In this document: in pieces, positions 35,171 to 43,383 of the stretch | How positions within the stretch are numbered: the first letter of the stretch is position 1 | Layout of the letters: the number at the start of each line of letters is the position of its first letter | Assembly: GCA_017432825.1 (NCBI GenBank) | Contig: JAFRIJ010000014.1 | Coordinates: 1 to 64,000 of the forward strand | Direction: 5' to 3' | Origin: Bacilli bacterium | Lineage (GTDB): Bacteria; Bacillota_I; Bacilli_A; RF39; UBA660 | DNA: 64,000 nucleotides | The notes under the pieces: generated by a model | What the model saw: only the letters and a program-made list of their open reading frames with translations | Database searches by the model: none | What the model was told of the DNA's origin: nothing | Translations under genes and position numbers: made by a program

Positions 35171-36094
35171 ATGAAAGATTTAGAAAATGCAATAAATATA
35201 ATAAATAATAAAAGCCATAACATAAATTATCAATCAATTTATTTATTTACAAATGAGAATCTCAACGCATTAAATAATAAAATAAATTTAAATAATAAAA
35301 GAATCCTTACAGTATGTTCAAGTGGTGACCAATATTTTAATTTTCTAATGCAAAACCCATTAGATATAGTGTTATATGATATAAATGTATTAACTGAATA
35401 TATCTTTTATTTAAAAAAGAAATCAATAGAAAACCTAGAATTTGATGAATATAAAGATTTTTTTATAAATAAAAAACTATCAAACAAATACATATTATCC
35501 AAAGACATATATAACAAAGTAAGAGAAGATTTACCTGATAAAATAAAGATATTCTGGGATGAATTATATAAAAGATATACTAATAAAGAACTATTTAAGT
35601 CAAATTTGTTCTATAAGAATAAATATTCAACTAAAGAAATAATAAATAATAACGAATATTTAAAAGGAGAACTAGAATATAAATTGTTAAAAGAAAAAAT
35701 AAAAAAAAATAAAGCACCAGTATTTTATAACATAAATATATTTGATGAATTTATAAATGAAAAGATTAAATTTGATTTCATATACCTATCAAATATACTA
35801 GATTATCTATCAATATCAAATATAAAAGAATACTATATAAAATTAAAACAAATAATAACAAAATTATCTAATTATTTAACATATGAAGGAGAAATAGGAA
35901 TAAATTACATCTTTAATTATTTAGATGAATTATGGTTAAAAACAAATCATTATTTAATACCAAAAGTAAGAGATGAAATAATATATTTAAGAAAAAAAAC
36001 ACTAAATTATAGACTGATAGATTTACCAAGTGGTCAAAACTATAAAAGTAAAAGAATAAAAGACAAAGATGCTCTATTATTATATAGAAGATAG
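35171..36094 (+). CDS. DUF3419-like, putative SAM-dependent enzyme
   Basis: A 307-aa soluble protein. KRILTVCSSGDQYFNFLMQNPLDIVLYDINVLTEYIFYLKKKSI resembles the nucleotide-binding region of the DUF3419 family (BtaA-like 3-amino-3-carboxypropyltransferases). KFDFIYLSNILDYLSISNIKEYY follows in the Rossmann fold. No BtaB methyltransferase is next to it. The substrate is unknown. The promoter is an extended -10, TGTTATAAT at 35140-35148. Confidence 0.6.
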   Translation: MKDLENAINIINNKSHNINYQSIYLFTNENLNALNNKINLNNKRILTVCSSGDQYFNFLMQNPLDIVLYDINVLTEYIFYLKKKSIENLEFDEYKDFFINKKLSNKYILSKDIYNKVREDLPDKIKIFWDELYKRYTNKELFKSNLFYKNKYSTKEIINNNEYLKGELEYKLLKEKIKKNKAPVFYNINIFDEFINEKIKFDFIYLSNILDYLSISNIKEYYIKLKQIITKLSNYLTYEGEIGINYIFNYLDELWLKTNHYLIPKVRDEIIYLRKKTLNYRLIDLPSGQNYKSKRIKDKDALLLYRR

Positions 36095-36141
36095 CTATTT
36101 ACAAATAATAAAAAATAAATTATATTATAATTGGTGGTAAT

Positions 36142-37050
36142 ATGATAGTAATAGATAATTTAGATATAAATAAGGATAAAAAAGATATATTAAAAAAATA
36201 TAGAACATATTTATTAACAGAAAAACATCTAAGTGATAATTCAATTGATTCCTACATGGAAGATGTATATCAATATTTAAAATATGTTAATAAAAAAGAT
36301 CCGATTACACTAAAAGATAAAGATATATTATCATATTTAGAATATTTAGATAAAGAAAAATATAGTATATACAGTGTAGTAAGAAAAATATCATCTTTAA
36401 GAAATTTTCATCACTACTTAAGTAAAATATATAATATAGAAGATATAACAAATAAATTAGAAAATCCCAGATTTTATAAAAAATTACCCAATGTATTATC
36501 AATAGAAGAAGTAGAAAAATTATTAAACATTAAATTAACAGACGCATACTCATACAGAAATAAAGCAATGTTAGAATTAATGTACGCTACTGGATTAAGG
36601 GTAAGTGAATTAATTAACTTAGATATAAATAATATAGATTTGGAAGAAAAAATAGTAAGATGTTATGGTAAAGGTGGTAAAGAAAGAATAGTACCAATAG
36701 GTGATATTGCATTAAATTATTTAGATATATACTTAAAAGAATATAGAGATAAATTAAAAAAACAATACCTAAACGAAAAATTATTCTTAAATAATCATGG
36801 TAAAGAAATGACTAGACAAGGATTTTTTAAAATAATTAAAAATATAGCTAAAGAGCAAGGAATAAATAAAAACATATCTCCACATATATTGAGGCATTCT
36901 TTTGCAACTCACTTACTTAATAATGGAGCAGATCTTCGTAGTATTCAAACAATGTTAGGACATTCAAATTTATCAACTACACAAATATATACAAATATAA
37001 ATAATGAAACATTAAAAGAAAATTATGATTTATATCATCCAAGAAGCTAA
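36142..37050 (+). CDS. Tyrosine recombinase, XerC/XerD family
   Basis: A 302-aa integrase. A SAM-like core-binding domain (about 15-100) precedes the catalytic domain. The catalytic residues are Arg in ATGLRVSELINL, Lys in GKGGKERIVPIG, HxxR in HILRHSFATHLL, and the second His and Tyr in LGHSNLSTTQIYTNI. The C-terminal sequence is typical of Xer chromosome dimer resolvases and not of phage integrases. No attachment site is visible beside it. XerC or XerD cannot be decided. Confidence 0.9.
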   Translation: MIVIDNLDINKDKKDILKKYRTYLLTEKHLSDNSIDSYMEDVYQYLKYVNKKDPITLKDKDILSYLEYLDKEKYSIYSVVRKISSLRNFHHYLSKIYNIEDITNKLENPRFYKKLPNVLSIEEVEKLLNIKLTDAYSYRNKAMLELMYATGLRVSELINLDINNIDLEEKIVRCYGKGGKERIVPIGDIALNYLDIYLKEYRDKLKKQYLNEKLFLNNHGKEMTRQGFFKIIKNIAKEQGINKNISPHILRHSFATHLLNNGADLRSIQTMLGHSNLSTTQIYTNINNETLKENYDLYHPRS

Positions 37051-37079
37051 ATACTTAATAATAATTAAGTATTTTTTTA
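37049..37079 (+). terminator. Rho-independent terminator after the Xer gene
   Basis: AAATACTTAAT pairs with ATTAAGTATTT, followed by a T run. Confidence 0.85.
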
Positions 37080-37141
37080 TTTAAAAGGAAATATAGAATT
37101 AATATCGAATTATTATTGTAGAGGGCATAGAAAGGATTAAG

Positions 37142-37837
37142 ATGAATATATTAAAAAAATATATAAAAATTATATTAATTATAATAATAATTATAATAAT
37201 TGGTTCATTAATATTACTAAAAATATACTTAGAAAAAGATAATAAAAATATAGAAATAAAAAAGGAAAATATTATAGAAATAGATAAAAAAGAGGAAGAA
37301 ATAAATGTAGAAAAAAAATATGTAGATATAAAAGGAGCTATAAAAAAACCAGGAGTATATGAAATAGAAAATAATACTAGAACAATAGATATAATAACAA
37401 AAGCAGGTGGTTTAACAGAAGAAGCCGATACAACTTATACCAATCTATCACAAAAATTAAAAGACGAAATGATAATAATAATATATACTAAAGAACAAAT
37501 AAAAAAATCTAAAGAAAAAGATACATTATCAGTAAAAGAAGTAAGCAATACATGTATATGTCCCAAAATAAAAAATGATACTTGTATTAATAATGAAATA
37601 ACAGCAAAAACAGAAACAGTAAAAGATAATAAAACAGAAACAAATAATAAAATAAATATAAACGAAAGTACACTAGAAGAATTACTAACTATAACAGGAA
37701 TAGGAGAAAGCAAAGCTAAAGCAATAATAGAATATAGAGAAAAGAATGGAAAATTTACTAAAATAGAAGATATAAAGAATGTAAGTGGTATAGGTGAAGC
37801 ATTATACGAAAAAATTAAAGACAGTATTACAGTCTAA
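37142..37837 (+). CDS. comEA: Competence DNA receptor ComEA
   Basis: A membrane-anchored DNA-binding protein for transformation, 231 aa. One N-terminal helix (about 8-28) and an SLBB-like domain (YVDIKGAIKKPGVYEIENNTRTIDIITKAGGL, about 61-110) are followed by a Cys-containing linker (CICPKIKNDTC). A C-terminal helix-hairpin-helix pair (ININESTLEELLTITGIGESKAKAIIEYREKNGKFTKIEDIKNVSGIG) completes it. comEC overlaps its end. Confidence 0.94.
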   Translation: MNILKKYIKIILIIIIIIIIGSLILLKIYLEKDNKNIEIKKENIIEIDKKEEEINVEKKYVDIKGAIKKPGVYEIENNTRTIDIITKAGGLTEEADTTYTNLSQKLKDEMIIIIYTKEQIKKSKEKDTLSVKEVSNTCICPKIKNDTCINNEITAKTETVKDNKTETNNKININESTLEELLTITGIGESKAKAIIEYREKNGKFTKIEDIKNVSGIGEALYEKIKDSITV

Positions 37838-39857
37838 ATATATTTTTAAATTACTAGCACTTATATTTTTAATATATGCCATACTAATAACAAACATAAT
37901 AACAACCAAAAGCAAATATAGTATTAAAACAAATACAATAACAGGAATAATAACTAGATATAAAGAAAAAAATAATACATTAACAATATACATAAAAGGA
38001 AAAGAAACAATAATAGGTAAATACTATATAAATAATAATTTAATAAATAGAAAATATAAATTAGGAGATAAAATAAAGGTAATAGGAGAACTAACAATAC
38101 CAGAAAATAATACAGCACCAAACACCTTTAATTATAAAAAATATTTATACAATAACAACATACACTACATTATGAAGATAAAAACCATCAAGAAAATAAA
38201 AAATAATACTAGCATATTATATTACATAAAGAATAAAATAATTAACAAATTAAATAAAATAGATAAAAAAGGTTATATTTATATATTTATTTTAGGAGAT
38301 AAATCTATAATAGATGAAGAAACAATAAAAAACTATCAGTTAAATGGAATATCACACCTATTTAGTATATCAGGAATGCATATATCGATATTAGCAGGAA
38401 TAGTACTATATTTACTAAAAAAAATATCTTACAATACAAAGTTAAATTATCTAATTATAATTTTAATACTATTATTTTATACAATAATTACAGATTTTCC
38501 TCCATCTCTAATAAGAGCATTAATAACGTATATATTACTAGCAATAAATAAAAGTTATAATCTAAAAATAAAATCAATAGATATATTATTAATTGTATTA
38601 ATAATTATAGTAATAATTAATCCAAAATACATATACAATATAGGATTTCAATATTCATACATAATAAGTTTCTCTATAGTTATATGTAAAAATAAAATAA
38701 AGAATATAAAAAATAAAATACTAAATAGCTTATATATATCATTAATATGTTTTATATCAGTATTACCAATTACAATAAATAATTTTTATCAAATAAATAT
38801 TATAGGGTTATTATTAAATATAATATTAATTCCTTTAATAACAATAGTATATATATTAGTATTATTATCATTTATAGCAACAATATTTATACCAATACTA
38901 AATATTATAATAACACTATTAGAATATATAAATAATATAGCTTCAACAATAACATTTACACAAATAATACTATCTAAAATAAACATATATGTAATTATAA
39001 TATACTATATATGTATAATAATAACTATGTATAAAATAAAATATATATCAATACTAATAACACTAATAATAATTCATACAAATTATATATATTTAGATAA
39101 TACAATAAATATAACAATAATAGATGTAAAGCAAGGAGATTCAATATTAATAAAATTAAATAATAATAAATCAAATATTTTAATAGATACAGGAGGATTA
39201 CGAAATAGTAATAATATAGTAAAAAGCAAGACAATACCATATTTAAAATCAATGGGAATAAAACAAATTAATTATTTAATAACATCACATGGAGACTATG
39301 ATCATATGGGATGGTCTATTAATTTAGTCAATAATTTTAAAGTAGAGAAAGTAATATTTAATTGTGGAGAATATAATGATTTAGAAAAAGAACTGATAAA
39401 AGTTTTAGATAATAAAAAAATAAAATATTATTCATGTATTAAAGAATTAAATATTGATAAGAATAAATTATCCTTTTTACAAACAAAAAAATATGATAAT
39501 GAAAATGATAATAGTAATGTTATTTATACAGAACTTGATGGATATAAATTTATATTTATGGGAGATGCATCAATAACTACTGAAAAAGAAATATTAAATA
39601 AATATAATTTACCTGATATAGATGTATTAAAAGTAGGACATCATGGAAGTAGGACAAGTTCAAGTATTGAGTTTATAGATGAGATAAACCCTAAATATGG
39701 GGTTATTAGTGTTGGAAAAAATAATAGGTATGGTCATCCAAATAAAGAAGTATTAGAAAACTTAAAAGATTCCAAAGTATATAGAACAGACGAAGATGGG
39801 AGTATTATGTTTAAAATTAAAAATAATAAATTACAAGTTGAGACTTGTAGTCCATAG
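37794..39857 (+). CDS. comEC: Competence DNA channel protein ComEC/Rec2
   Basis: A 687-aa integral membrane protein that passes single-stranded DNA into the cell. The OB-like N-terminal part, the Competence domain with many helices (HLFSISGMHISILAGIVLYLL, about 170-430) and a C-terminal metallo-beta-lactamase domain (IIDVKQGDSILIKL, SHGDYDHMGW, FMGDASITTEKE, VLKVGHHGSRTSSS) are in the usual order. The only long frame begins at GTG 37794, 44 bp inside comEA. The start codon is uncertain. Confidence 0.92.
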   Translation: MKHYTKKLKTVLQSKYIFKLLALIFLIYAILITNIITTKSKYSIKTNTITGIITRYKEKNNTLTIYIKGKETIIGKYYINNNLINRKYKLGDKIKVIGELTIPENNTAPNTFNYKKYLYNNNIHYIMKIKTIKKIKNNTSILYYIKNKIINKLNKIDKKGYIYIFILGDKSIIDEETIKNYQLNGISHLFSISGMHISILAGIVLYLLKKISYNTKLNYLIIILILLFYTIITDFPPSLIRALITYILLAINKSYNLKIKSIDILLIVLIIIVIINPKYIYNIGFQYSYIISFSIVICKNKIKNIKNKILNSLYISLICFISVLPITINNFYQINIIGLLLNIILIPLITIVYILVLLSFIATIFIPILNIIITLLEYINNIASTITFTQIILSKINIYVIIIYYICIIITMYKIKYISILITLIIIHTNYIYLDNTINITIIDVKQGDSILIKLNNNKSNILIDTGGLRNSNNIVKSKTIPYLKSMGIKQINYLITSHGDYDHMGWSINLVNNFKVEKVIFNCGEYNDLEKELIKVLDNKKIKYYSCIKELNIDKNKLSFLQTKKYDNENDNSNVIYTELDGYKFIFMGDASITTEKEILNKYNLPDIDVLKVGHHGSRTSSSIEFIDEINPKYGVISVGKNNRYGHPNKEVLENLKDSKVYRTDEDGSIMFKIKNNKLQVETCSP

Positions 39858-39870
39858 AAAGGAAGATAAA

Positions 39871-40674
39871 ATGAATATAATAAAAGAATATACTGAAAAA
39901 GTATTTGAAGATATTAAACATATAGATGAAGAAAATAATGAGTACTGGCTAGCAAGAGAATTAGGGAAAATTTTAGAATATGGTGAATATAGAAAGTTTT
40001 TACCTTCAATAAAAAAAGCAATGATTTCCTGTGAAAAGAGTGGTCAAAATGTTGATAACCATTTCGCCCAAATGGACGTAATGGTGAATATAGGTTCAAA
40101 TGCAAAAAGAAAGTTAAAAGATTATAAATTAACGCGATATGCATGTTATTTAATAGTTCAAAATTCTGATTCTTCAAAACCAGTAGTGGCTCTTGGACAA
40201 ACTTATTTTGCTATCCAAACTAGAAAACAAGAATTATCTGAATTAGAATATAATAATCTAACTGAAGATGAGAAAAGATTATATAGAAGAAATCAAGCAA
40301 GGAAAGGTAATTATAATTTAAATAAAACTGCAGTCAATAGTGGAGTAAAAGATTTAGCTAGATTTCATAATGCAGGATATAAAGGACTTTATAATGGTGA
40401 GACAGCTGACGATATTTTTAAAAGAAAGAAATTAAGATACAGAGAGGATATATTAGACAATATGGGTAGTGAAGAACTTGCTGATAATATATTTAGAATT
40501 GCTCAGACGGATGCTAAATTAAAAAGAGATAAAGTAGATAATGAATATACTGCAAACTCTATTCATTATGAAGTAGGCAAAGAAGTAAGAAATAGTATTA
40601 AAAGATTAGGAGGTACTATGCCAGAAGATTTACCTACACCAAATAATAGTTTAAAAGAATTAGGAATAAAATAG
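39871..40674 (+). CDS. dinD: DinD-like DNA damage-inducible protein
   Basis: A 267-aa protein, close to the usual DinD length. EYWLARELGKILEYGEYRKFLPSIKKAMISCEKSGQNVDNHFAQM (BRO-N-like region) and GSNAKRKLKDYKLTRYACYLIVQNSDSSKPVVALGQTYFAIQTRKQEL are characteristic. E. coli DinD is SOS-induced and inhibits RecA filaments. The longer frame from 39796 lacks a ribosome binding site, while GAAAGGAAG precedes 39871. Base composition is visibly less AT-rich than comEC just upstream, which fits acquisition by transfer. Confidence 0.88.
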   Translation: MNIIKEYTEKVFEDIKHIDEENNEYWLARELGKILEYGEYRKFLPSIKKAMISCEKSGQNVDNHFAQMDVMVNIGSNAKRKLKDYKLTRYACYLIVQNSDSSKPVVALGQTYFAIQTRKQELSELEYNNLTEDEKRLYRRNQARKGNYNLNKTAVNSGVKDLARFHNAGYKGLYNGETADDIFKRKKLRYREDILDNMGSEELADNIFRIAQTDAKLKRDKVDNEYTANSIHYEVGKEVRNSIKRLGGTMPEDLPTPNNSLKELGIK

Positions 40675-40755
40675 AAAAAAAAGAATTAAAAATCTTTTTT
40701 TATTTTGTAAAAATATGATATAATATAATTTGAATAATAGGAAGGAGAATATAGT

Positions 40756-43158
40756 ATGGGAAAGAATAATAAAGAAACAAAAACAACTAATTTAATAATA
40801 CTAATAACATTTCTTTGTATTGTATTCCTTACTATAGGATTCTCAGCAATAGAATATGTATTAAATGTAAGAGATATAAATGCAGTAATAAGAATAGAAA
40901 AAGATATAAGAATAACAAATCTAAGAAAAATGTCTGAACTAAATAACGCTACATCAACAGCAGAAGATTTTAACTACGATTTTATTACAAGTAGCATAAG
41001 TTTACCAAATAGTAATTCATCTATAACATATGATATTGAGATAACTAACATTGGTAATGTAGAAATGGGCTTAACTGATATTACTGGCCTACCAAGTAAT
41101 TTAGAATATACAGTAACAGGATATACTATGGAAGCAGCATTATGTGACGATATTGATAATACCAAATGTAGTTTAGGTTCAGTAACGACAATTCATTTAA
41201 CAATAGGTTATGGAGAAAACGGATACAATGAATTAAATACAAATTATAATCTAAATTTAACATTTGTTTTTGAAGAAATGCTATATACAGCAAGAATTGG
41301 TAGTCAATATTATCTAACAATACAAGAGGCAATAGATGCATCTCCAACGGATGGGACAGAAACAACAATTGTATTATTAAAAAATGTATATCAACGTATT
41401 CAAATATGGCGTGGAAATAATATCGTATTAGATATGCCAAATTTAGTACTTCACAACAAAGAATTTGTAGCCGGATCAGTTGGTGATCCAGTTGTAGAAA
41501 TATTTGGAGCAAGAGACAAACAACATAAAAACAGTGATAACACATCAAATGTTGGCACAGCAATTTTTAAAATGATTAACGGATCAATTATAACCGAAGC
41601 CAATCAAGGAGCAATAAACGTTGAATTAGGCGGGTCATTTATAATGACAGGAGGAAGCATTATAGCTAGTGGTAATAGACAAGCTGTTTTTGTTAAAGCA
41701 GGAGCTACTGCAAATATTAGTGGTACATCATATCTGAATGCAACTGCCGAAATAGATACATCTACTAATCCGCCAAATTATAGAGCAACAGTACAGAATA
41801 AAGAAGGAACTTTAACAATTACCGGGGGAACAATTGAAGCATCTGGTCCAAATGGAATAGCACTTACTTCAGAATCTACCACAACAATTGGAACAAAAGA
41901 TGGAACCGTAAGTACAACAACCCCGTCATTTATAAGTACAGATACTGGAATATACGTAAAATCTAATACCACTTTCAATTTCTATGACGGAATAGCTAAA
42001 GGAAAAGCTAAAGCATTTACAGATGAAAATGAAATAGATGATATAGAAACAGGATACGATATAGCACATTCAGGAGAAATAATAGAAAGCGAAGAATATC
42101 ATACTGCATTTTTAGGGCAAACTGTTTTGATTACTTTTGATCCAAATGGAGGTACTTTGCCAGCATCAGAACTTACAAGAAATGTTGCAATAGGTTCTGC
42201 AATTGGGCCTTTACCAGTGCCAACTTATATAGGTCATGAATTAATAGGTTGGTATAATAGTAATAATCAATTAGTACAACCTGGAACAATTATAAATGCA
42301 GCCGATACTCTAACAGCAAGCTGGAAAGAATCAGCAGTTGCAATAAACGTAAACAATAATACAGAATATACATCTTTACAAGCAGCAATAAATGCTGCAC
42401 CAGCAAATACTAAAATAACAATACAACTACTTAAAAATACAAGTGAAAAAATAACAATAGGCGCAAATAAAAATATAGAATTTGATTTTGGCTCATATAT
42501 ACTAAGCAATACAGGAAGCGTTGACGTAATAACAAACAATGGAACACTTTCTATAATAAGTGGAACATTAAAAAACACCGGAACAAAATCAGTTATAGTC
42601 AATAACAAAATATTGACAATAAGTGGAGGAACAATAGATACATCATCAGCTAATGCATCAGCAATAAACAATACAGCAGGAGCAACATTAGAAATAACTG
42701 GTGGTAGCATAACTGCAACAGGATTAAGGCAAGCAATTTATGATACCGGAGGAGTAGTAAGAATAAGCGGTTCAGTAATATTAAGTTCAAAAGCCAAAGT
42801 AGAATCAGGAAAACCAAGGGCAACAGTTCAAAGCGATTCTGCATCAAGTAACATTTACATAACAGGAGGAACAATAATTTCAACTGCAACGAATGGAATA
42901 GCAGTAACAAATAAAGGAACCTTAACAATTGGAACAGAAGATGGAAACATATCAACAACATCTCCTGTTATTAGAGGAACAGGAAAAGGTGTATATAGTA
43001 CTTCTACATTATATATATATGATGGAATACTAGAGAGTATAAGTACACCATTAGATGGAACTACAACTGCAATCGAAGCAAATAGTACTCCAGCAACAGG
43101 TACAGAAAATATTGATGGCCAAACATATAATACATGGTATTTACAAAGCACTAGCTAA
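40756..43158 (+). CDS. Large surface protein with two beta-helix-like modules and one InlB-type repeat
   Basis: An 800-aa extracellular protein anchored by an N-terminal helix (about 13-35); no LPXTG motif. A TasA-like or spore-coat-like beta domain may span about 40-180 (SITYDIEITNIGNVEMGLTDI). Two related modules follow: about 185-440 (YYLTIQEAIDASP...LTITGGTIEASGPNGIALTSE) and about 530-800 (EYTSLQAAINAAP...IYITGGTIISTATNGIAVTNK). Both are built of GGTI/GGSI rungs as in right-handed beta-helices. Between them lies one Flg_new/InlB B-repeat (ITFDPNGGTLPASE...IGWYNSNNQLV...LTASW, about 457-525). It is probably an adhesin or carbohydrate-contacting protein. Confidence 0.82.
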   Translation: MGKNNKETKTTNLIILITFLCIVFLTIGFSAIEYVLNVRDINAVIRIEKDIRITNLRKMSELNNATSTAEDFNYDFITSSISLPNSNSSITYDIEITNIGNVEMGLTDITGLPSNLEYTVTGYTMEAALCDDIDNTKCSLGSVTTIHLTIGYGENGYNELNTNYNLNLTFVFEEMLYTARIGSQYYLTIQEAIDASPTDGTETTIVLLKNVYQRIQIWRGNNIVLDMPNLVLHNKEFVAGSVGDPVVEIFGARDKQHKNSDNTSNVGTAIFKMINGSIITEANQGAINVELGGSFIMTGGSIIASGNRQAVFVKAGATANISGTSYLNATAEIDTSTNPPNYRATVQNKEGTLTITGGTIEASGPNGIALTSESTTTIGTKDGTVSTTTPSFISTDTGIYVKSNTTFNFYDGIAKGKAKAFTDENEIDDIETGYDIAHSGEIIESEEYHTAFLGQTVLITFDPNGGTLPASELTRNVAIGSAIGPLPVPTYIGHELIGWYNSNNQLVQPGTIINAADTLTASWKESAVAINVNNNTEYTSLQAAINAAPANTKITIQLLKNTSEKITIGANKNIEFDFGSYILSNTGSVDVITNNGTLSIISGTLKNTGTKSVIVNNKILTISGGTIDTSSANASAINNTAGATLEITGGSITATGLRQAIYDTGGVVRISGSVILSSKAKVESGKPRATVQSDSASSNIYITGGTIISTATNGIAVTNKGTLTIGTEDGNISTTSPVIRGTGKGVYSTSTLYIYDGILESISTPLDGTTTAIEANSTPATGTENIDGQTYNTWYLQSTS

Positions 43159-43174
43159 CACTAGTGCTTTTTTG
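43145..43174 (+). terminator. Rho-independent terminator after the surface protein
   Basis: AAGCACTAG pairs with CTAGTGCTT, followed by a T run. Confidence 0.85.
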
Positions 43175-43204
43175 TCATTTTGTAATAATTTCTAATAAAA
43201 GGAA

Positions 43205-43310
43205 TATACTAATTTAGAAAGCAATAAAATGCTTTCTAAATTAGCCGCGAGTTCGCAAGAATTTGCGTTTAATATATATAAGAACTAATTATCAAAATTA
43301 GTTCTTTTAT
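43205..43310 (+). ncRNA. Candidate small structured RNA (three hairpins)
   Basis: Between two terminators and the ftsK promoter lie a perfect 15-bp hairpin (43209-43223 with 43230-43244), a small GC-richer hairpin (CGCAA-GAAT-TTGCG, 43254-43267) and an 11-bp hairpin with a short T run (43280-43308) that could be a terminator. TTGTAA at 43180 and TATACT at 43205 are a possible promoter, but with 19 bp spacing, and the start site would fall inside the first stem. No protein frame is seen. Class unknown. Confidence 0.35.
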
Positions 43311-43322
43311 TATGTACATTAA

Positions 43323-43351
43323 TTGACTAAAACAAAAGTTTATTATATAAT
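43323..43351 (+). promoter_or_regulatory. Sigma-A promoter of ftsK/spoIIIE
   Basis: TTGACT at 43323-43328 and TATAAT at 43346-43351, spacing 17 bp. A GAAGGTGAT ribosome binding site follows. Confidence 0.8.
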
Positions 43352-43383
43352 TTAAGTAGTGTAAAAATATAGAAGGTGATTAT

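Noticed and set aside
39796-40674. Prophage or integrative element around dinD and the Xer gene
   Set aside because: No phage structural, excision or attachment-site signals are seen, and the neighbours are housekeeping or competence genes.
40672-40729. Terminator after dinD and promoter before the surface protein
   Set aside because: The A/T-only stem and the TATAAT at 40724 without a correctly spaced -35 are too weak in this composition to report as features.
41300-43150. CRISPR or tandem DNA repeat in the surface protein gene
   Set aside because: The repetition is at the protein level (GGTI rungs) with divergent codons and no regular DNA spacing.
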